Origin: Pleomorphomonas sp. JP5 | Lineage (GTDB): Bacteria; Pseudomonadota; Alphaproteobacteria; Rhizobiales; Pleomorphomonadaceae | Direction: 5' to 3' | Assembly (NCBI RefSeq): GCF_023721815.1 | Contig: NZ_JAMDLI010000002.1 | Span: 1-64,000, forward strand | Length of the DNA stretch: 64,000 bases | Shown: piece after piece, positions 20,107 to 30,871 of the stretch | Position numbering within the stretch: position 1 is the first letter of the stretch | Layout: every line of letters begins with the position of its first letter | Program-made: the position numbers and the translations under genes | Notes under the pieces: model-generated | What the model was told of the DNA's origin: nothing | Database searches by the model: none | The model's input: only the letters and a program-made list of their open reading frames with translations

Positions 20107-21039
20107 ATGCCGCTTCACCCCGAAATTGCCGCCGACCTCGCCGCCGCAGCAGCGCGAGGCGAACCGCCTCTCAGGGAGCTGTCGGCGGAGGCCGCCCGAG
20201 CCCGAGCCGAGGCCGAGCCAAGGTTCGCCGGCGCACCGGTGAAGACGACCGAGACCATCTCCATTCCGGTCGGCAGCGGCGCCATCGCGGCGCGCGTCTA
20301 TCGACCGTTCGGCGAGGGCGACATCCTGCCCGGCATCGTCTACATCCACGGCGGCGGCTGGGTGCTCTGCTCGCTCGACACCCACGACAACGTCTGCCGC
20401 AACCTTTGCGCCAGTGTCGGCGCCATCGTCGTTTCCATCGACTACCGCATGGCGCCCGAGCACCGCTTCCCCGTGGCCAGCGATGACTGCCTCGCAGCCA
20501 TCCGCTGGGTGGCGGCCCACGCCAAGGATCTCGGCTTCAACCCGGCCAAGTTGATCGTCGGCGGCGATAGCGCCGGCGGCAACCTCGCCGCCGTCACCGC
20601 CCTGCGCATTCGCGACGAAGGGGGACCGGTCCTCTCGGGCCAGATGCTGATCTATCCGGTGACCGACGACATCGCCGCCGGCCATCCGTCCTACGCCGAG
20701 TTCGCCGAAGGCTTCGGCCTCACCGCCGACGACATGGCCTGGTTCTGGGATCACTACGTGCCCGACCCGGCCGAGCGCACCCATCCGTATGCCTCACCCT
20801 TGCGGGCCGAAAGCCTCGCCGGCCTGCCGCCGGCCTTGCTGCTGACGGCTGGCTGCGACGTTCTGCGCGATGAGGGAGAAGCCTATGCGGGTCGCCTTGC
20901 CGCCGCCGGCGTGACACTCGACTTCCGCCGTTACGAGGGACTTCACCACGGTTGCGCCGGCGACTACGGCCGCCTCCGCGCCGTCACGCCCTTCTTCGAA
21001 CACCTCGTCACCTGGGCCCGCGCCATCTTCCGCCTCTGA
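20107..21039 (+). CDS. Alpha/beta hydrolase, HSL (family IV) esterase
   Basis: A 310-residue esterase. HGGG (residues 81-84) forms the oxyanion hole, Ser155 in GDSAGG is the nucleophile, the aspartate lies near DVLRDEGEAYA and the histidine in EGLHHGC. These features place it in the hormone-sensitive lipase family, which hydrolyses short- and medium-chain esters. The ATG at 20107 has an excellent GGAGG five bases upstream. The natural substrate is not shown. Confidence 0.9.
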   Translation: MPLHPEIAADLAAAAARGEPPLRELSAEAARARAEAEPRFAGAPVKTTETISIPVGSGAIAARVYRPFGEGDILPGIVYIHGGGWVLCSLDTHDNVCRNLCASVGAIVVSIDYRMAPEHRFPVASDDCLAAIRWVAAHAKDLGFNPAKLIVGGDSAGGNLAAVTALRIRDEGGPVLSGQMLIYPVTDDIAAGHPSYAEFAEGFGLTADDMAWFWDHYVPDPAERTHPYASPLRAESLAGLPPALLLTAGCDVLRDEGEAYAGRLAAAGVTLDFRRYEGLHHGCAGDYGRLRAVTPFFEHLVTWARAIFRL

Positions 21040-21160
21040 CCACACGCCGCCAAGCAAACGCACCCGAAGCCGCGTCCAGCGGCTTCCGGCGCCAAGCGGC
21101 GCCCGTGCGAAGCACGAAAGCCAAGGCCAGAGGCCGCCGGCGACTGAGGCAGAAAACAAA

Positions 21161-21191
21161 CGCCGGGCAAACGCTCTGCGATTGCCCGGCG
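21161..21191 (+). terminator. Hairpin between esterase and lysC
   Basis: Perfect ten-base arms CGCCGGGCAA (21161-21170) and TTGCCCGGCG (21182-21191) with an 11-base loop lie in the 258-base gap ahead of lysC. No T-run follows, as is common for terminators in GC-rich Alphaproteobacteria. Confidence 0.5.
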
Positions 21192-21297
21192 GCGCACCTT
21201 CCTGTATTGAGATCGCGGCCCTGCGGGCGCCGCATGGCTGCCTGCGTTTTCACCTCTCGCAACGGGGTTCCCGCCCCTTAGGAAACGACGTCGGAAA

Positions 21298-22551
21298 ATG
21301 GCTCGATTGGTGATGAAATTCGGCGGCACCTCCGTCGCCGATCTCGATAGGATCCGCAATGTCGCGGCCCATGTCAGGCGCGAAGTCGATGCCGGCAATC
21401 AGGTCGCCGTCGTCGTATCGGCCATGGCCGGCAAGACGAACGAGTTGGTCGCGCTTTGCCGTGGTGCCTCCGCCTTGCACGACGCTCGCGAATACGATGC
21501 CGTCGTCGCCTCGGGCGAGCAGATAACGAGCGGTCTTCTTGCCATCACGTTGCAGGCCATGGGCGTCGATGCCCGCTCCTGGCAGGGCTGGCAGCTTCCG
21601 ATCGTCACCGATGGTGCCCACGGCGCAGCTCGCATCCAGTCCATCGATGGCAGCCGCGTCATCGAGCAGATGGAGGCCGGCCGCGTCGCCGTCGTCGCCG
21701 GTTTCCAGGGCATCGGCCCGGACGGACGCATTTCGACGCTCGGCCGCGGCGGCTCGGATACCTCGGCCGTCGCCATCGCCGCGGCGGTGAAGGCCGACCG
21801 CTGCGACATCTACACCGACGTCGACGGCGTCTACACCACCGACCCCCGCATCGTGCCGAAGGCGCGCCGTCTCGACAAGGTCTCCTTCGAGGAGATGCTG
21901 GAGATGGCCTCCCTCGGCTCCAAGGTCCTTCAGGTGCGCTCCGTCGAGCTCGCCATGGTCCACAAGGTCCGCACCTTCGTGCGGTCGTCCTTCGAGGACC
22001 CCAACAACCCTAAGACCATGCCGAACGGCGACCCGTTCGGAACGCTTATTTGCGATGAGGACGAGATCGTGGAACAGGAAGTCGTCACCGGTATCGCCTA
22101 CTCCAAGGACGAGGCGCAGATCTCCATCCGCCGCGTGCCCGACCAGCCGGGCGTCGCCGCCGCCGTGTTCGGACCGCTGGCCGACGCCAACGTCAACGTC
22201 GACATGATCGTCCAGAACATCTCCGCCGACGGCGCCGAGACGGACATCACCTTCACGCTGCCGGCCGCCGACTACGAGCGCGCCACCGCCGTGCTCAACG
22301 AGAAGAAGGCCGAGATCGGCTACAAGACCTTCGAGGGCACCACCGGCATGTGCAAGGTGTCGGTGATCGGCGTCGGCATGCGCAGCCACGCCGGCGTCGC
22401 CGCCCAGGCTTTCAAGGCGTTGTCGGACAAGGGCATCAACATCCGGGCGATCACCACGTCCGAGATCAAGATTTCCGTGCTGATCGACGAGGCCTACACC
22501 GAGCTAGCCGTTCGCACCCTGCATTCGGTCTACGGGCTCGACAAGGCCTAA
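21298..22551 (+). CDS. lysC: Aspartate kinase LysC
   Basis: Aspartokinase commits aspartate to lysine, threonine and methionine. The 417-residue protein has the N-terminal KFGGTSVAD signature, GRGGSDTSAVA in the kinase domain, and two C-terminal ACT domains (about 265-400) that sense lysine and threonine. Length is that of the class II, single-function enzyme. It is upstream of ptsP, a Rhizobiales order. A strong hairpin follows its stop, so ptsP is probably transcribed separately. Confidence 0.97.
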   Translation: MARLVMKFGGTSVADLDRIRNVAAHVRREVDAGNQVAVVVSAMAGKTNELVALCRGASALHDAREYDAVVASGEQITSGLLAITLQAMGVDARSWQGWQLPIVTDGAHGAARIQSIDGSRVIEQMEAGRVAVVAGFQGIGPDGRISTLGRGGSDTSAVAIAAAVKADRCDIYTDVDGVYTTDPRIVPKARRLDKVSFEEMLEMASLGSKVLQVRSVELAMVHKVRTFVRSSFEDPNNPKTMPNGDPFGTLICDEDEIVEQEVVTGIAYSKDEAQISIRRVPDQPGVAAAVFGPLADANVNVDMIVQNISADGAETDITFTLPAADYERATAVLNEKKAEIGYKTFEGTTGMCKVSVIGVGMRSHAGVAAQAFKALSDKGINIRAITTSEIKISVLIDEAYTELAVRTLHSVYGLDKA

Positions 22552-22637
22552 CACGGATTATCGGTTCCGGAGAGGCCCCGGAATCGGCGAGTTCGGTCGG
22601 CGCACTCACGCCGATTTGTCGGGCACGAACGGAAAAG

Positions 22638-22665
22638 GGCCTCGCCGGAAGACCGGCGAGGCCTT
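22638..22665 (+). terminator. Terminator of lysC
   Basis: Eleven-base perfect arms GGCCTCGCCGG (22638-22648) and CCGGCGAGGCC (22653-22663) with loop AAGA; a short TTAT follows, and AAAA precedes it. Lies 86 bases after the lysC stop. Confidence 0.75.
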
Positions 22666-22837
22666 ATCAACGTGCTGGAGCCCATTCGTTTTCCGGCAGC
22701 CGCTCGCAAGGAGATGCTGCCATATTGATGGCTTCAAGCCGGCCGCAAAAAGCGCTAGGGCTGGCAATATGGAGTGTATGAACCCGTCGGCCGGCCTGGC
22801 GCCGTTCCGGCCTGCGGGAGAGAGCAGGAAGCCGACG

Positions 22838-25105
22838 ATGCGGGGAGGCCTTTCCGGACCGCGCGTTCTGCTCCGCCGCCTCCGCGAGGTGATGGCGGAG
22901 CCGATCAGCGCCCAGGAGCGACTGGACAAGATCGTCACCACCATCGCGTCCAACATGGTCGCGGAGGTCTGCTCGCTCTATGTCCTCAGAGCCGACGGCG
23001 TGCTTGAGCTGTTCGCCACCGAGGGCCTCAACCGGGATGCCGTCCACAAGGCGTCCCTTCGCGTCGGCCAGGGCCTCGTCGGCCTTATCGCCGCCGAAGC
23101 GGCGGTGCTAAACCTTGCCGACGCCCAGGAACACCCTGCCTTCTCCTACATTCCCGGCACCGACGAAGAGGCCTATCACTCCTTCCTCGGCGTGCCGATC
23201 TTGCGCTCGGGACGGACGCTCGGCGTTCTGGTGGTGCAGAACCGCGTCCGCAAGACCTACTCCGAGGAGGAGGAGGAAGCGCTTCAGACCACCGGCATGA
23301 TCATTGCCGAGATCATCGCCTCCGGTGAAGTGCTGGGCCTTGCCGCCGCCCAGCAGACGGTACTCGATCTCAATCGCCCCATGCACGTGCCCGGCATCGT
23401 GCTGTCCGACGGCGTCGGCCTCGGACATGTCGTGCTGCACGAGCCGCGCGTCGTCGTCACCAACTTCATCGCCGAGGACCCCGAGCAGGAGGTGAAGCGG
23501 CTGACAGCCGCCATCGCCAACCTGCGCCTCTCGATCGACGACATGATCGACAGGGGCGAGGTCGCCCACCACGGCGAGCATCGCGACGTGCTCGAAGCCT
23601 ACCGCATGTTCGCCTACGATCGCGGCTGGACGCGGCGCATGGAGGAGGCGATCGTCCGTTCAGGCCTGTCGGCCGAAGCGGCAGTGGAGCGGGTGCAGTC
23701 CGACACCCGCGCCCGCATGCAGCGGCAAACCGACCCCTACCTGCTCGAACGCCTGCACGACTTCGACGACCTGACCTATCGCCTGCTGCGCGAGCTGATG
23801 GGCAAGGACAAGAATACCGAGCTGCCGGAGAACGCCATCGTCGTGGCGCGCTCCATGGGCGCCGCCGAGCTCCTCGACTACGACCGTTCCAAGCTGCGCG
23901 GCCTCGTGCTGGAAGAAGGCACCTCGACCAGTCACGTGGCGATCGTCGCCCGCGCCCTGTCCATTCCGGCCGTCGGCCAGCTCGCCAACGTCGTGTCTTT
24001 GGCCGAGAACGGCGACAGCATCATCATCGACGGCGAAAGCGGCTATGTGCACCTGCGGCCGCCGGCCGACGTCGAGCAAGCCTACGTCACCAAGGTCCGC
24101 TTCCGCGCCCGCCGGCAGGAGCGGTACCGCCAGTTGCGTTTCAAGGCGCCGGTGACGCTCGACGGCGTGCGCATCGCCCTCAACACCAATGCCGGCCTGC
24201 TGTTCGACCTGCCGCATTTCGACGAGTCGGGCGCCGACGGCATCGGCCTGTTCCGCACCGAACTGCAATTCATGATCGCGCCCACCTTCCCCAAGCTGGG
24301 CCAGCAGGCGGAGCTCTATTCCAAGATTCTCGACGGCGCCACCGGCCGGCCTGTCACCTTCCGCACGCTCGATATCGGCGGCGACAAGGTGCTGCCCTAC
24401 CTCACCCGCTCGGTGCAGGAGGAGAACCCGGCCATGGGCTGGCGGGCCATCCGCATCGGCCTCGACCGCACCGTCATTCTCAGGACGCAGATCCGCGCCC
24501 TGCTGAAGGCCGCCGGCGGCCGCGAGCTGCGCGTCATGTTCCCGATGATCTCGACGGTCGATGAGTTCGTCAAGGCCAAGGAACTGGTCATGGGCGAGCA
24601 GCGCTTCCTGGAAAAGCACGGCCACGCCCTGCCATCGTCGCTGAAGCTCGGCGCCATGATCGAGGTGCCGGCGCTGCTGTTCGAGCTCGACGAGCTCTTG
24701 TCGGTGGTCGACTTCGTATCGGTTGGCACCAACGACCTGTTCCAGTTCATGCTGGCCGTCGATCGCGGCAACGCCAAGGTGTCGCAGCGCTTCGACCCGC
24801 TCGCGCCATCCTTCCTGCGCGCACTCCGCACCATTGCCCGCAAGTCGGCCGAGTATGGCAAGCCGGCCACGCTGTGTGGCGAGCTGGGCGGCACGCCGCT
24901 CACCGCCATGGCGCTGATGGCCATCGGCTTCCGGTCGATGTCCATGGCCGCCACCTCCGTTGGCCCGGTCAAGGACATGATCCGCTCGGTCAACCTCGGC
25001 GAACTCGAAGCGCTGCTGGCGCCGGCCCTCAACCGACCCGACGGTCCGCCGATCCGCAAGCTGCTGCAGGATTTCGCCGAATCCCGGGATATCCCGCTCA
25101 ATTGA
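22838..25105 (+). CDS. ptsP: Phosphoenolpyruvate-protein phosphotransferase PtsP (EI-Ntr)
   Basis: EI-Ntr starts the nitrogen phosphotransferase relay by taking phosphate from PEP and passing it to NPr. The 755-residue protein begins with a GAF domain (about 20-160), then the EI N-terminal and swivelling domains with the active His in [13 protein letters not shown], and the PEP-binding barrel ending in TLCGELGG with its cysteine. The ATG at 22838 ([15 protein letters not shown]) matches the start of known rhizobial PtsP and has AGGAAG upstream; an ATG at 22784 is the alternative. The system links carbon and nitrogen status and, in a diazotroph, may touch nif control (inference). Confidence 0.95.
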   Translation: MRGGLSGPRVLLRRLREVMAEPISAQERLDKIVTTIASNMVAEVCSLYVLRADGVLELFATEGLNRDAVHKASLRVGQGLVGLIAAEAAVLNLADAQEHPAFSYIPGTDEEAYHSFLGVPILRSGRTLGVLVVQNRVRKTYSEEEEEALQTTGMIIAEIIASGEVLGLAAAQQTVLDLNRPMHVPGIVLSDGVGLGHVVLHEPRVVVTNFIAEDPEQEVKRLTAAIANLRLSIDDMIDRGEVAHHGEHRDVLEAYRMFAYDRGWTRRMEEAIVRSGLSAEAAVERVQSDTRARMQRQTDPYLLERLHDFDDLTYRLLRELMGKDKNTELPENAIVVARSMGAAELLDYDRSKLRGLVLEEGTSTSHVAIVARALSIPAVGQLANVVSLAENGDSIIIDGESGYVHLRPPADVEQAYVTKVRFRARRQERYRQLRFKAPVTLDGVRIALNTNAGLLFDLPHFDESGADGIGLFRTELQFMIAPTFPKLGQQAELYSKILDGATGRPVTFRTLDIGGDKVLPYLTRSVQEENPAMGWRAIRIGLDRTVILRTQIRALLKAAGGRELRVMFPMISTVDEFVKAKELVMGEQRFLEKHGHALPSSLKLGAMIEVPALLFELDELLSVVDFVSVGTNDLFQFMLAVDRGNAKVSQRFDPLAPSFLRALRTIARKSAEYGKPATLCGELGGTPLTAMALMAIGFRSMSMAATSVGPVKDMIRSVNLGELEALLAPALNRPDGPPIRKLLQDFAESRDIPLN

Positions 25106-25136
25106 CCCGGTCCCCGCTCAAGGCTTCCGCCAAGGT

Positions 25137-26210
25137 ATGACTCCCTTCGACGCCCGTCTCGAGGCCCTCCTCGACCGTTTCGCCATTCTTGAAGCGCGGC
25201 TTGCCGGCAACCCCGACGCCGAAACCTTCGTGCGCCTGTCGCGCGACTATGCCGAACTGGAGCCGCTGGTCGTCCGTATCCGCGCCCTGCGCGATGCCGA
25301 CCGCGAGTTCGCCGACATCGAGGCGATGCTTGCCGACCCGGGCACCGATCCGGACATGCGGTCGCTCGCCGAGGCCGAACGGCCCGAGCTTGCCGAGAGG
25401 GTCGAGACGCTGAGGCAGGACGTCCGCATCGCGCTCCTGCCGCGCGACCGGGCCGACGACAAGAGCGCCATCCTCGAAGTACGCGCCGGAACCGGCGGCG
25501 ACGAGGCGGCGCTGTTTGCCGGCGATCTCTTCCGCATGTACCAGCGCTACGCCGAGACGCACGGCTGGCGCGTCGAGGTCATGAGCGTGTCGGAGGCAGA
25601 GCTCGGCGGATACAAGGAGATCATCGCCTCGATCGACGGCGCCGGCGTCTACGCCCGGCTGAAGTTCGAATCCGGCGTCCACCGGGTACAACGCGTACCG
25701 GTGACCGAAAGCTCGGGCCGCATCCACACCTCCGCCGCCACCGTGGCAGTTCTCCCGGAAGCCGAGGACGTGGACATCGCCATCAATGAGGCCGACCTTC
25801 GCGTCGACACCTTCCGCTCGTCGGGCGCAGGCGGTCAGCATGTCAACACCACCGACAGCGCCATCCGCATCACCCATATCCCGACAGGGATCGCGGTCGC
25901 CTGCCAGGAAGAGCGATCCCAGCACAAGAACCGCGCCAAGGCGATGAAGCTCCTGCGCGCCCGTCTTTATGAGATCGAGCGCGAGAAGGCCGACAGCGCC
26001 CGCGCCGCCGACCGGCGTGGCCAGGTGGGCTCCGGCGACCGCTCGGAGCGCATCCGCACCTACAACTTCCCGCAAGGGCGCGTCACCGACCACCGCATCA
26101 ACCTGACGCTCTACAAGCTGCCGCAGGTCATGGAGGGCGACCTTGATGACGTGGTCGATGCGCTGATCACCGACCATCAGGCCAGACTGCTCGCCGAAGC
26201 CGAGGCATGA
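25137..26210 (+). CDS. prfA: Peptide chain release factor 1
   Basis: RF1 reads UAA and UAG and triggers release of the finished chain. The 357-residue protein has the codon-reading PVT tripeptide (in [10 protein letters not shown]) and the catalytic GGQ (near residue 231, in [10 protein letters not shown]). Its GGQ glutamine is methylated by the product of the next gene, prmC, whose start overlaps the prfA stop by four bases (ATGA), so the two are translationally coupled. It starts 31 bases after ptsP, probably in one transcript. Confidence 0.98.
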   Translation: MTPFDARLEALLDRFAILEARLAGNPDAETFVRLSRDYAELEPLVVRIRALRDADREFADIEAMLADPGTDPDMRSLAEAERPELAERVETLRQDVRIALLPRDRADDKSAILEVRAGTGGDEAALFAGDLFRMYQRYAETHGWRVEVMSVSEAELGGYKEIIASIDGAGVYARLKFESGVHRVQRVPVTESSGRIHTSAATVAVLPEAEDVDIAINEADLRVDTFRSSGAGGQHVNTTDSAIRITHIPTGIAVACQEERSQHKNRAKAMKLLRARLYEIEREKADSARAADRRGQVGSGDRSERIRTYNFPQGRVTDHRINLTLYKLPQVMEGDLDDVVDALITDHQARLLAEAEA

Positions 26211-27100
26211 GCGACACCCCCACCCTTGGCGCCCTGCTTGCCACCGCGCGCCGACGTCTGAAGGATGCCGCCATCGATACGGCGGACATCGACGCCCGCC
26301 TGCTGCTGGAGGCCGCCACGGGCGCCAGCCGGCTCGACCTGCTCGCCGCCGCCGATCGAGCGGTCGCCCCGGGCGCCGCCGACCGCCTCTTGGGGTGGCT
26401 CGACCGCCGCGCCGCAGGCGAGCCTATCGGCCGCATCCTCGGGGTCGCGTCCTTTTACGGTCTCGATTTCATCCTTGGCCCCGACACGCTCGAACCACGC
26501 CCGGATACCGAAACACTGGTCGAAGTGGCTCTTGCCGCCGTTCGCGACGGTCGCATTGCCGGTGTCTCGCCACGCGGGGAAGGCCTCCGGTTTCTCGACC
26601 TCGGCACCGGAACGGGCGCCATCGCCGTGACCTTGCTTGCCAAGTTGCCCGGCGCACGCGGAATGGCCACCGACCTGTCGCCCGGCGCCCTGGCGGTGGC
26701 AAAGGACAACGCCGACCGCAACGGCGTTGGCGATCGGCTGGATTTCGCCCAGGGCGACTTTTTCGCGGCCGTCACCGGCAGCTTCAACCTGATCGTCTCC
26801 AACCCGCCCTACATCGCGAGCACCGTCATCGCCGACCTTGACCGCGAGGTGCGCCTGCACGACCCCTTGCTCGCCCTCGACGGCGGCCCCGATGGGCTGG
26901 CGGCCTACCGGACCATTGTCGGAGGCGTTCATGACCATCTTGCTCCCGGTGGACTACTTGCTGTCGAGATCGGCTGGGACCAGGGCGAAGCAGTCGATAC
27001 CCTGTTCAGAGCTTCAGGTCTGGTTGAAGTCGAAGTCCACCGAGACCTCGGCAGCCGCCAACGCGTCGTGTCAGGCCGGCGAAGCGCGCAATTCGACTGA
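26207..27100 (+). CDS. prmC: Release factor glutamine methyltransferase PrmC
   Basis: PrmC methylates the glutamine of the GGQ motif in release factors, using SAM. The 297-residue protein has the N-terminal helical domain, the SAM loop [12 protein letters not shown] and the catalytic VSNPPY motif. ATG at 26207 overlaps the prfA stop. After its stop comes the structured leader of DUF4167 rather than an obvious terminator of its own. Confidence 0.96.
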   Translation: MSDTPTLGALLATARRRLKDAAIDTADIDARLLLEAATGASRLDLLAAADRAVAPGAADRLLGWLDRRAAGEPIGRILGVASFYGLDFILGPDTLEPRPDTETLVEVALAAVRDGRIAGVSPRGEGLRFLDLGTGTGAIAVTLLAKLPGARGMATDLSPGALAVAKDNADRNGVGDRLDFAQGDFFAAVTGSFNLIVSNPPYIASTVIADLDREVRLHDPLLALDGGPDGLAAYRTIVGGVHDHLAPGGLLAVEIGWDQGEAVDTLFRASGLVEVEVHRDLGSRQRVVSGRRSAQFD

Positions 27101-27534
27101 AATTCCCTCGCTTTATTGACCCTGAAGCCAAAAATCAGCTTGGAAAGTCGCAACGAAGCAGCTAGGGTCCTTCCGTAGAGAATCGGCTGTATTTGACGTC
27201 ACCGTCGAAAAGCCGTATTCGGGAGGCATGACCTCTTGCCTTGGCGGATGAGCAGTCGGAGCTAGCTCACACAGTCCGGTTGCCGGCAGAGCCAGGGCGT
27301 GGGCCACGATCCCGCTCAGACCCGTTCTCGATACGATCAAACGTAGAGGATGCTGAGGCGACACCGTCATGGGCGCAAGCGCTCAGTCTGACGGTCGTTC
27401 TTGATAGATGATGTGTTTGCACTAGGCGCCGCGACTTCGCCGGCCCCCTCATCAGGGAGAGCCGGCAGTCAACGAGACTCGCGGCCTCGCGCCTCGTGCT
27501 TTTTTGACCCGCGAAGGCAAGAGATAGCGGACAT
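27101..27534 (+). other. Long non-coding leader upstream of DUF4167
   Basis: The 434 bases between prmC and DUF4167 hold no credible gene. A weak promoter-like pair, TTGACG and TATTCG with a 17-base spacer, lies near 27196-27224. The last part folds into two hairpins, the second ending in a T-run 29 bases ahead of the DUF4167 start (listed separately). The interval could be a regulatory 5' leader or encode a small RNA of roughly 250-280 bases; the sequence alone does not decide. I do not recognise a known RNA family. Confidence 0.5.
27439..27506 (+). promoter_or_regulatory. Tandem hairpins with terminator-like end, possible attenuator or small-RNA terminator
   Basis: Hairpin A has arms GCCGGC at 27439-27444 and 27461-27466, with an inner CCC/GGG pairing. 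Hairpin B has arms ACGAG (27472-27476) and CTCGT (27493-27497) around CGCG/CGCG, and runs into GCTTTTTT ending at 27505. Hairpin B plus its T-run has the form of an intrinsic terminator, yet the DUF4167 start codon is only 29 bases beyond, too close for a separate promoter. Confidence 0.62.
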
Positions 27535-28701
27535 ATGAGGCAGAACCAGCAGAACAAGCAACGGATGCGCGGCCGGCCCAACCGCAAGGCTCCCAATCCG
27601 CTGACCCGGTCGTTTGATTCCAACGGCCCGGACATCAAGATCAGAGGCACCGCCCTTCACATCGCCGAAAAATACACGCAGCTCGCTCGCGACGCGTCAT
27701 CGGCCGGTGACCGAGTGATGGCGGAGAACTACCTCCAGCACGCCGAGCACTATTACCGCATCATTGCCGCCGCCCAGGCCGCCCAGGCCGCCGCCGCTGC
27801 CGGTCGCGAGGACGACAGCGAGGACGACGATTTCGAGCCGATCGGTTCCGACCGCTTCGAGCCGCGCCAGATCGAGATTCGCCAGCCCGGCCAGTTCGAC
27901 AACAACAATCGCCAGCCGAACGAGCAGCGGGAGCCGCGCGAGCAACGCGAAGGCGGCTACCAGAACCGCGACAACGGCCAGCAGCGCGACTACAATCGCA
28001 ACGGCGACAACAACAATCGTGGCGGCGACAACAACCGCAACGGTGACAACAACCGCAACAACGACAACGGCGACCGTCAGCAGCAGGACCGCAACGAGTA
28101 TCGTCGCGATCGTCGTCAGCGGTTCGACCGCTTCGGCCGCGACAACCGTGGCGACCGTGGTGACCGCCAGGGGCAGAACAACCAGGACAATCGCGGTGGC
28201 GACCGCCAGCCGCAGCCGGCCTTGGCGCCGACCCTGGCCGATGCGCCGCAGCCCGACGTTAGCTTTCCCGATTCGCCGCAGCCGGTCGTCCGGACCGAAC
28301 GCGAGCAGCGCCCGGCGCCGGTCGCTGCCGCCGAAGCCGGCCTTCCCGCCTTCTTGCTCGAGCGTCAGCCGCGCTCGTCCGACCCCGCACCGGTTGCCGT
28401 TGCAGAACGCCCTGCTCCGGCAGTCGAGCGTCCGGCTCCAGTTGCCGAACGTCCGGCACCGGCCGAGCGTCCGGCACCGGTAGCCGAACGCCCAGCCCCG
28501 ACCGCCGAACCTGCCCGTGAGCCTTCACCGGAACCGGTGGCTGCCGCCTCGACCGAGGCCGAGGCCGAGGAGGCACCGCGCAAGCGCGTTCCGCGGCGTC
28601 GCGCGACCACTGTCGGCACCCCGATCGCCTCGACCACCCGTCCACGCACCCGCCGCGCCAAGGCGACGACCGAGGGCAGCTCAGAAGGTGGCGAAGGCTG
28701 A
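27535..28701 (+). CDS. DUF4167 protein with a long disordered Asn/Arg/Asp/Gly-rich region
   Basis: The first 85 residues are the conserved DUF4167 domain, basic at the start (QNKQRMRGRPNRK) and then helical (AEKYTQLARDASSAGDR). Residues about 130-225 are rich in N, R, D, G and Q, resembling the RGG-type tails of RNA-binding proteins; a Pro/Ala repeat based on ERPAPVA follows (about 280-325), and the C-terminus is basic with Arg/Lys clusters. No catalytic motif is visible. The gene follows prfA-prmC in most Rhizobiales. RNA binding is inference from composition and neighbours, not demonstrated. A strong terminator follows and an attenuator-like hairpin precedes it. Confidence 0.88.
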   Translation: MRQNQQNKQRMRGRPNRKAPNPLTRSFDSNGPDIKIRGTALHIAEKYTQLARDASSAGDRVMAENYLQHAEHYYRIIAAAQAAQAAAAAGREDDSEDDDFEPIGSDRFEPRQIEIRQPGQFDNNNRQPNEQREPREQREGGYQNRDNGQQRDYNRNGDNNNRGGDNNRNGDNNRNNDNGDRQQQDRNEYRRDRRQRFDRFGRDNRGDRGDRQGQNNQDNRGGDRQPQPALAPTLADAPQPDVSFPDSPQPVVRTEREQRPAPVAAAEAGLPAFLLERQPRSSDPAPVAVAERPAPAVERPAPVAERPAPAERPAPVAERPAPTAEPAREPSPEPVAAASTEAEAEEAPRKRVPRRRATTVGTPIASTTRPRTRRAKATTEGSSEGGEG

Positions 28702-28727
28702 TAGTCGGCGCCGAAGCAGGCTTTCAA

Positions 28728-28764
28728 GGACCGCGTCGGCACCGACGCGGTCCTTTTCGTTTTC
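28728..28764 (+). terminator. Intrinsic terminator of DUF4167
   Basis: A twelve-base-pair stem (GGACCGCGTCGG and its complement, ending at 28753) is followed by TTTTCGTTTTC. It is one of the strongest terminators in the window. Confidence 0.9.
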
Positions 28765-28782
28765 AGGGGCGCGCCTCATATG

Positions 28783-28815
28783 AAAAGGGCGGCGCCGCAT
28801 GGCACCGCCCTTTTT
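28783..28815. terminator. Bidirectional terminator between DUF4167 and typA
   Basis: Arms AAAAGGGCGG (28783-28792) and CCGCCCTTTT (28805-28814) read as an intrinsic terminator on both strands. On the minus strand it lies 22 bases past the typA stop codon, so it mainly serves typA and backs up the DUF4167 terminator. Confidence 0.85.
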
Positions 28816-28836
28816 CAATGTCCAGATGAAGCGACC

Positions 28837-30663
28837 TCAGGCAGCCGCGTCGCGCGACCGCTCACGCTTGCGCTCGATCGGATCGAGCGTCGTCTTCCTC
28901 AGGCGGATCGACTTCGGCGTCACCTCGACCAGTTCGTCCTCCTGGATCCAGGCAAGCGCCCGCTCCAGCGTCATGCGGATCGGCGGCGTCAGGCGCACGG
29001 CCTCATCCTTGCCGGCCGAGCGGACGTTGGTCAGCTTCTTGCCCTTGAGCACGTTGACCTCGAGATCGTTCTCGCGAGTATGCTCGCCGACGATCATGCC
29101 CTGGTAAACCTTCCAACCCGGCTCGATCATCATCGGGCCACGGTCCTCGAGGTTCCACAGCGCATAGGCGACGGCCTCGCCGATGTCGTTGGAGATCAGC
29201 ACGCCGTTGCGCCGGCCGGGCAGATCGCCCTTGTGCGGCTGATACTCGTGAAACAGGCGGTTCATGATCGCCGTCCCGCGCGTATCGGTGAGCAGTTCCG
29301 ACTGGTAGCCGATCAGGCCGCGCGTCGGCGCAAAGAACACCAGACGCAGGCGATTGCCGCCGGACGGGCGCATCTCGACCATGTCGGCCCGACGCTCGCT
29401 CATCTTCTGCACGACGACGGACGAGTACTCCTCGTCGACGTCGATCACCACTTCCTCGATCGGCTCGAGCGTCTCGCCAGTCGTCTCGTCCTTGCGGAAC
29501 ACGACACGCGGCCGCGACACGGCAAGCTCGAAGCCTTCGCGACGCATGGTCTCGATCAGCACGGCCAGCTGCAGTTCGCCACGGCCCGAGACGAAGAACG
29601 AATCCTTCTCGGTGCTCTCTTCGATCTTGAGGGCGACGTTGCCCTCCGCCTCGCGCAGGAGGCGGTCGCGGATCATGCGGCTCGTCACCTTGTCGCCCTC
29701 GGTACCGGCCAGCGGCGAGTTGTTGACGAGGAAGGTCATGGTGACGGTCGGCGGATCGATCGGCTGGGCGTGCAGCGGCTCGGTCACTTCGAGCGCGCAG
29801 AAGGTCTCGGCAACCGTACCCTTGGTCAGACCGGCGATCGCCACGATGTCGCCCGCTTCGCCGACGTCGATCGCGGTGCGCTCAAGGCCACGGAAGGCCA
29901 GAAGCTTGGACACGCGCCCCTGATCGACGACCTTTCCGTCCTGGTCGAGCACCTTGATGGTCTGGTTGGTTCTCACCGAACCCGAGGTGATGCGACCGGT
30001 AACGAGGCGACCGAGGAAGGGATTGGCTTCCAGAAGCGTCCCGATCATGCGGAAGGGCGCATCCTGCTCGACATGCGGCGGCTCGACATGGCGCAGAACC
30101 AGATCGAACAGCGGCTTCATGCCGTCGGCCTCTCCGCCTTCCGGCTGGGTCGAGAACCAACCGTTGCGGCCCGAACCGTAGAGGATCGGGAAGTCGAGCT
30201 GCTCCTCGGTGGCGTCGAGGTTGGCGAACAGATCGAACACCTCGTCCACGACTTCGTGAATGCGGGCATCCTGGCGGTCGACCTTGTTGATGGCGACGAT
30301 CGGCTTGAGGCCAACCTTCAGCGCCTTGCCGACCACGAACTTGGTCTGCGGCATCGGCCCCTCGGCGGCGTCGACCAGCACGATGGCGCCGTCCACCATA
30401 TTGAGGATACGCTCCACCTCGCCACCGAAGTCGGCGTGGCCAGGGGTGTCGACGATGTTGATCCGCACGTCGTTCCAGACCACCGAAGTCGCCTTGGCAA
30501 GAATGGTGATGCCGCGCTCCTTCTCGAGGTCGTTGGAATCCATCACGCGCTCGGCAACCTTCTGGTTCTCGCGATAGGTGCCGGACTGCTTCAGAAGCTC
30601 ATCGACCAGTGTCGTCTTGCCATGGTCGACGTGCGCGATGATGGCGATGTTGCGCATTTGCAT
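28837..30663 (-). CDS. typA: Translational GTPase TypA/BipA
   Basis: A ribosome-associated GTPase of the EF-G type that helps assembly of the large subunit and stress adaptation. The G1 motif [10 protein letters not shown] lies at residues 10-19, followed by [12 protein letters not shown] (G3) and NKVDRQDAR (G4); EF-G-like domains III and V and the BipA-specific C-terminal domain complete 608 residues. The ATG at 30663 ([11 protein letters not shown]) is the family start; 25 further residues could be read upstream but are not conserved in form. Confidence 0.97.
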   Translation of the reverse strand: MQMRNIAIIAHVDHGKTTLVDELLKQSGTYRENQKVAERVMDSNDLEKERGITILAKATSVVWNDVRINIVDTPGHADFGGEVERILNMVDGAIVLVDAAEGPMPQTKFVVGKALKVGLKPIVAINKVDRQDARIHEVVDEVFDLFANLDATEEQLDFPILYGSGRNGWFSTQPEGGEADGMKPLFDLVLRHVEPPHVEQDAPFRMIGTLLEANPFLGRLVTGRITSGSVRTNQTIKVLDQDGKVVDQGRVSKLLAFRGLERTAIDVGEAGDIVAIAGLTKGTVAETFCALEVTEPLHAQPIDPPTVTMTFLVNNSPLAGTEGDKVTSRMIRDRLLREAEGNVALKIEESTEKDSFFVSGRGELQLAVLIETMRREGFELAVSRPRVVFRKDETTGETLEPIEEVVIDVDEEYSSVVVQKMSERRADMVEMRPSGGNRLRLVFFAPTRGLIGYQSELLTDTRGTAIMNRLFHEYQPHKGDLPGRRNGVLISNDIGEAVAYALWNLEDRGPMMIEPGWKVYQGMIVGEHTRENDLEVNVLKGKKLTNVRSAGKDEAVRLTPPIRMTLERALAWIQEDELVEVTPKSIRLRKTTLDPIERKRERSRDAAA

Positions 30664-30871
30664 GGGCGTACTCGGTTGGGAAAAGACAGACGGCCCGAAG
30701 CGAGCCTCCGGACCGTCATTCTGGCGCGCACTATACAAATGAATGTGACGGTAGCAAGAAAAACCTGATTATTCCGCCGATCATCAGCCATGCAAAGCGA
30801 GGTGACACTTAACAGCACCCGTTTGCATCTGCTAGAAGCGCCGCCTTCGGCCTTCTTTTCCGGAACGTTCC

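Noticed and set aside
28380-28520. Repeats in the DUF4167 gene that look like a short tandem array
   Set aside because: They are in-frame codons for a Pro/Ala-rich repeat (ERPAPVA) within the protein, not a CRISPR or microsatellite.
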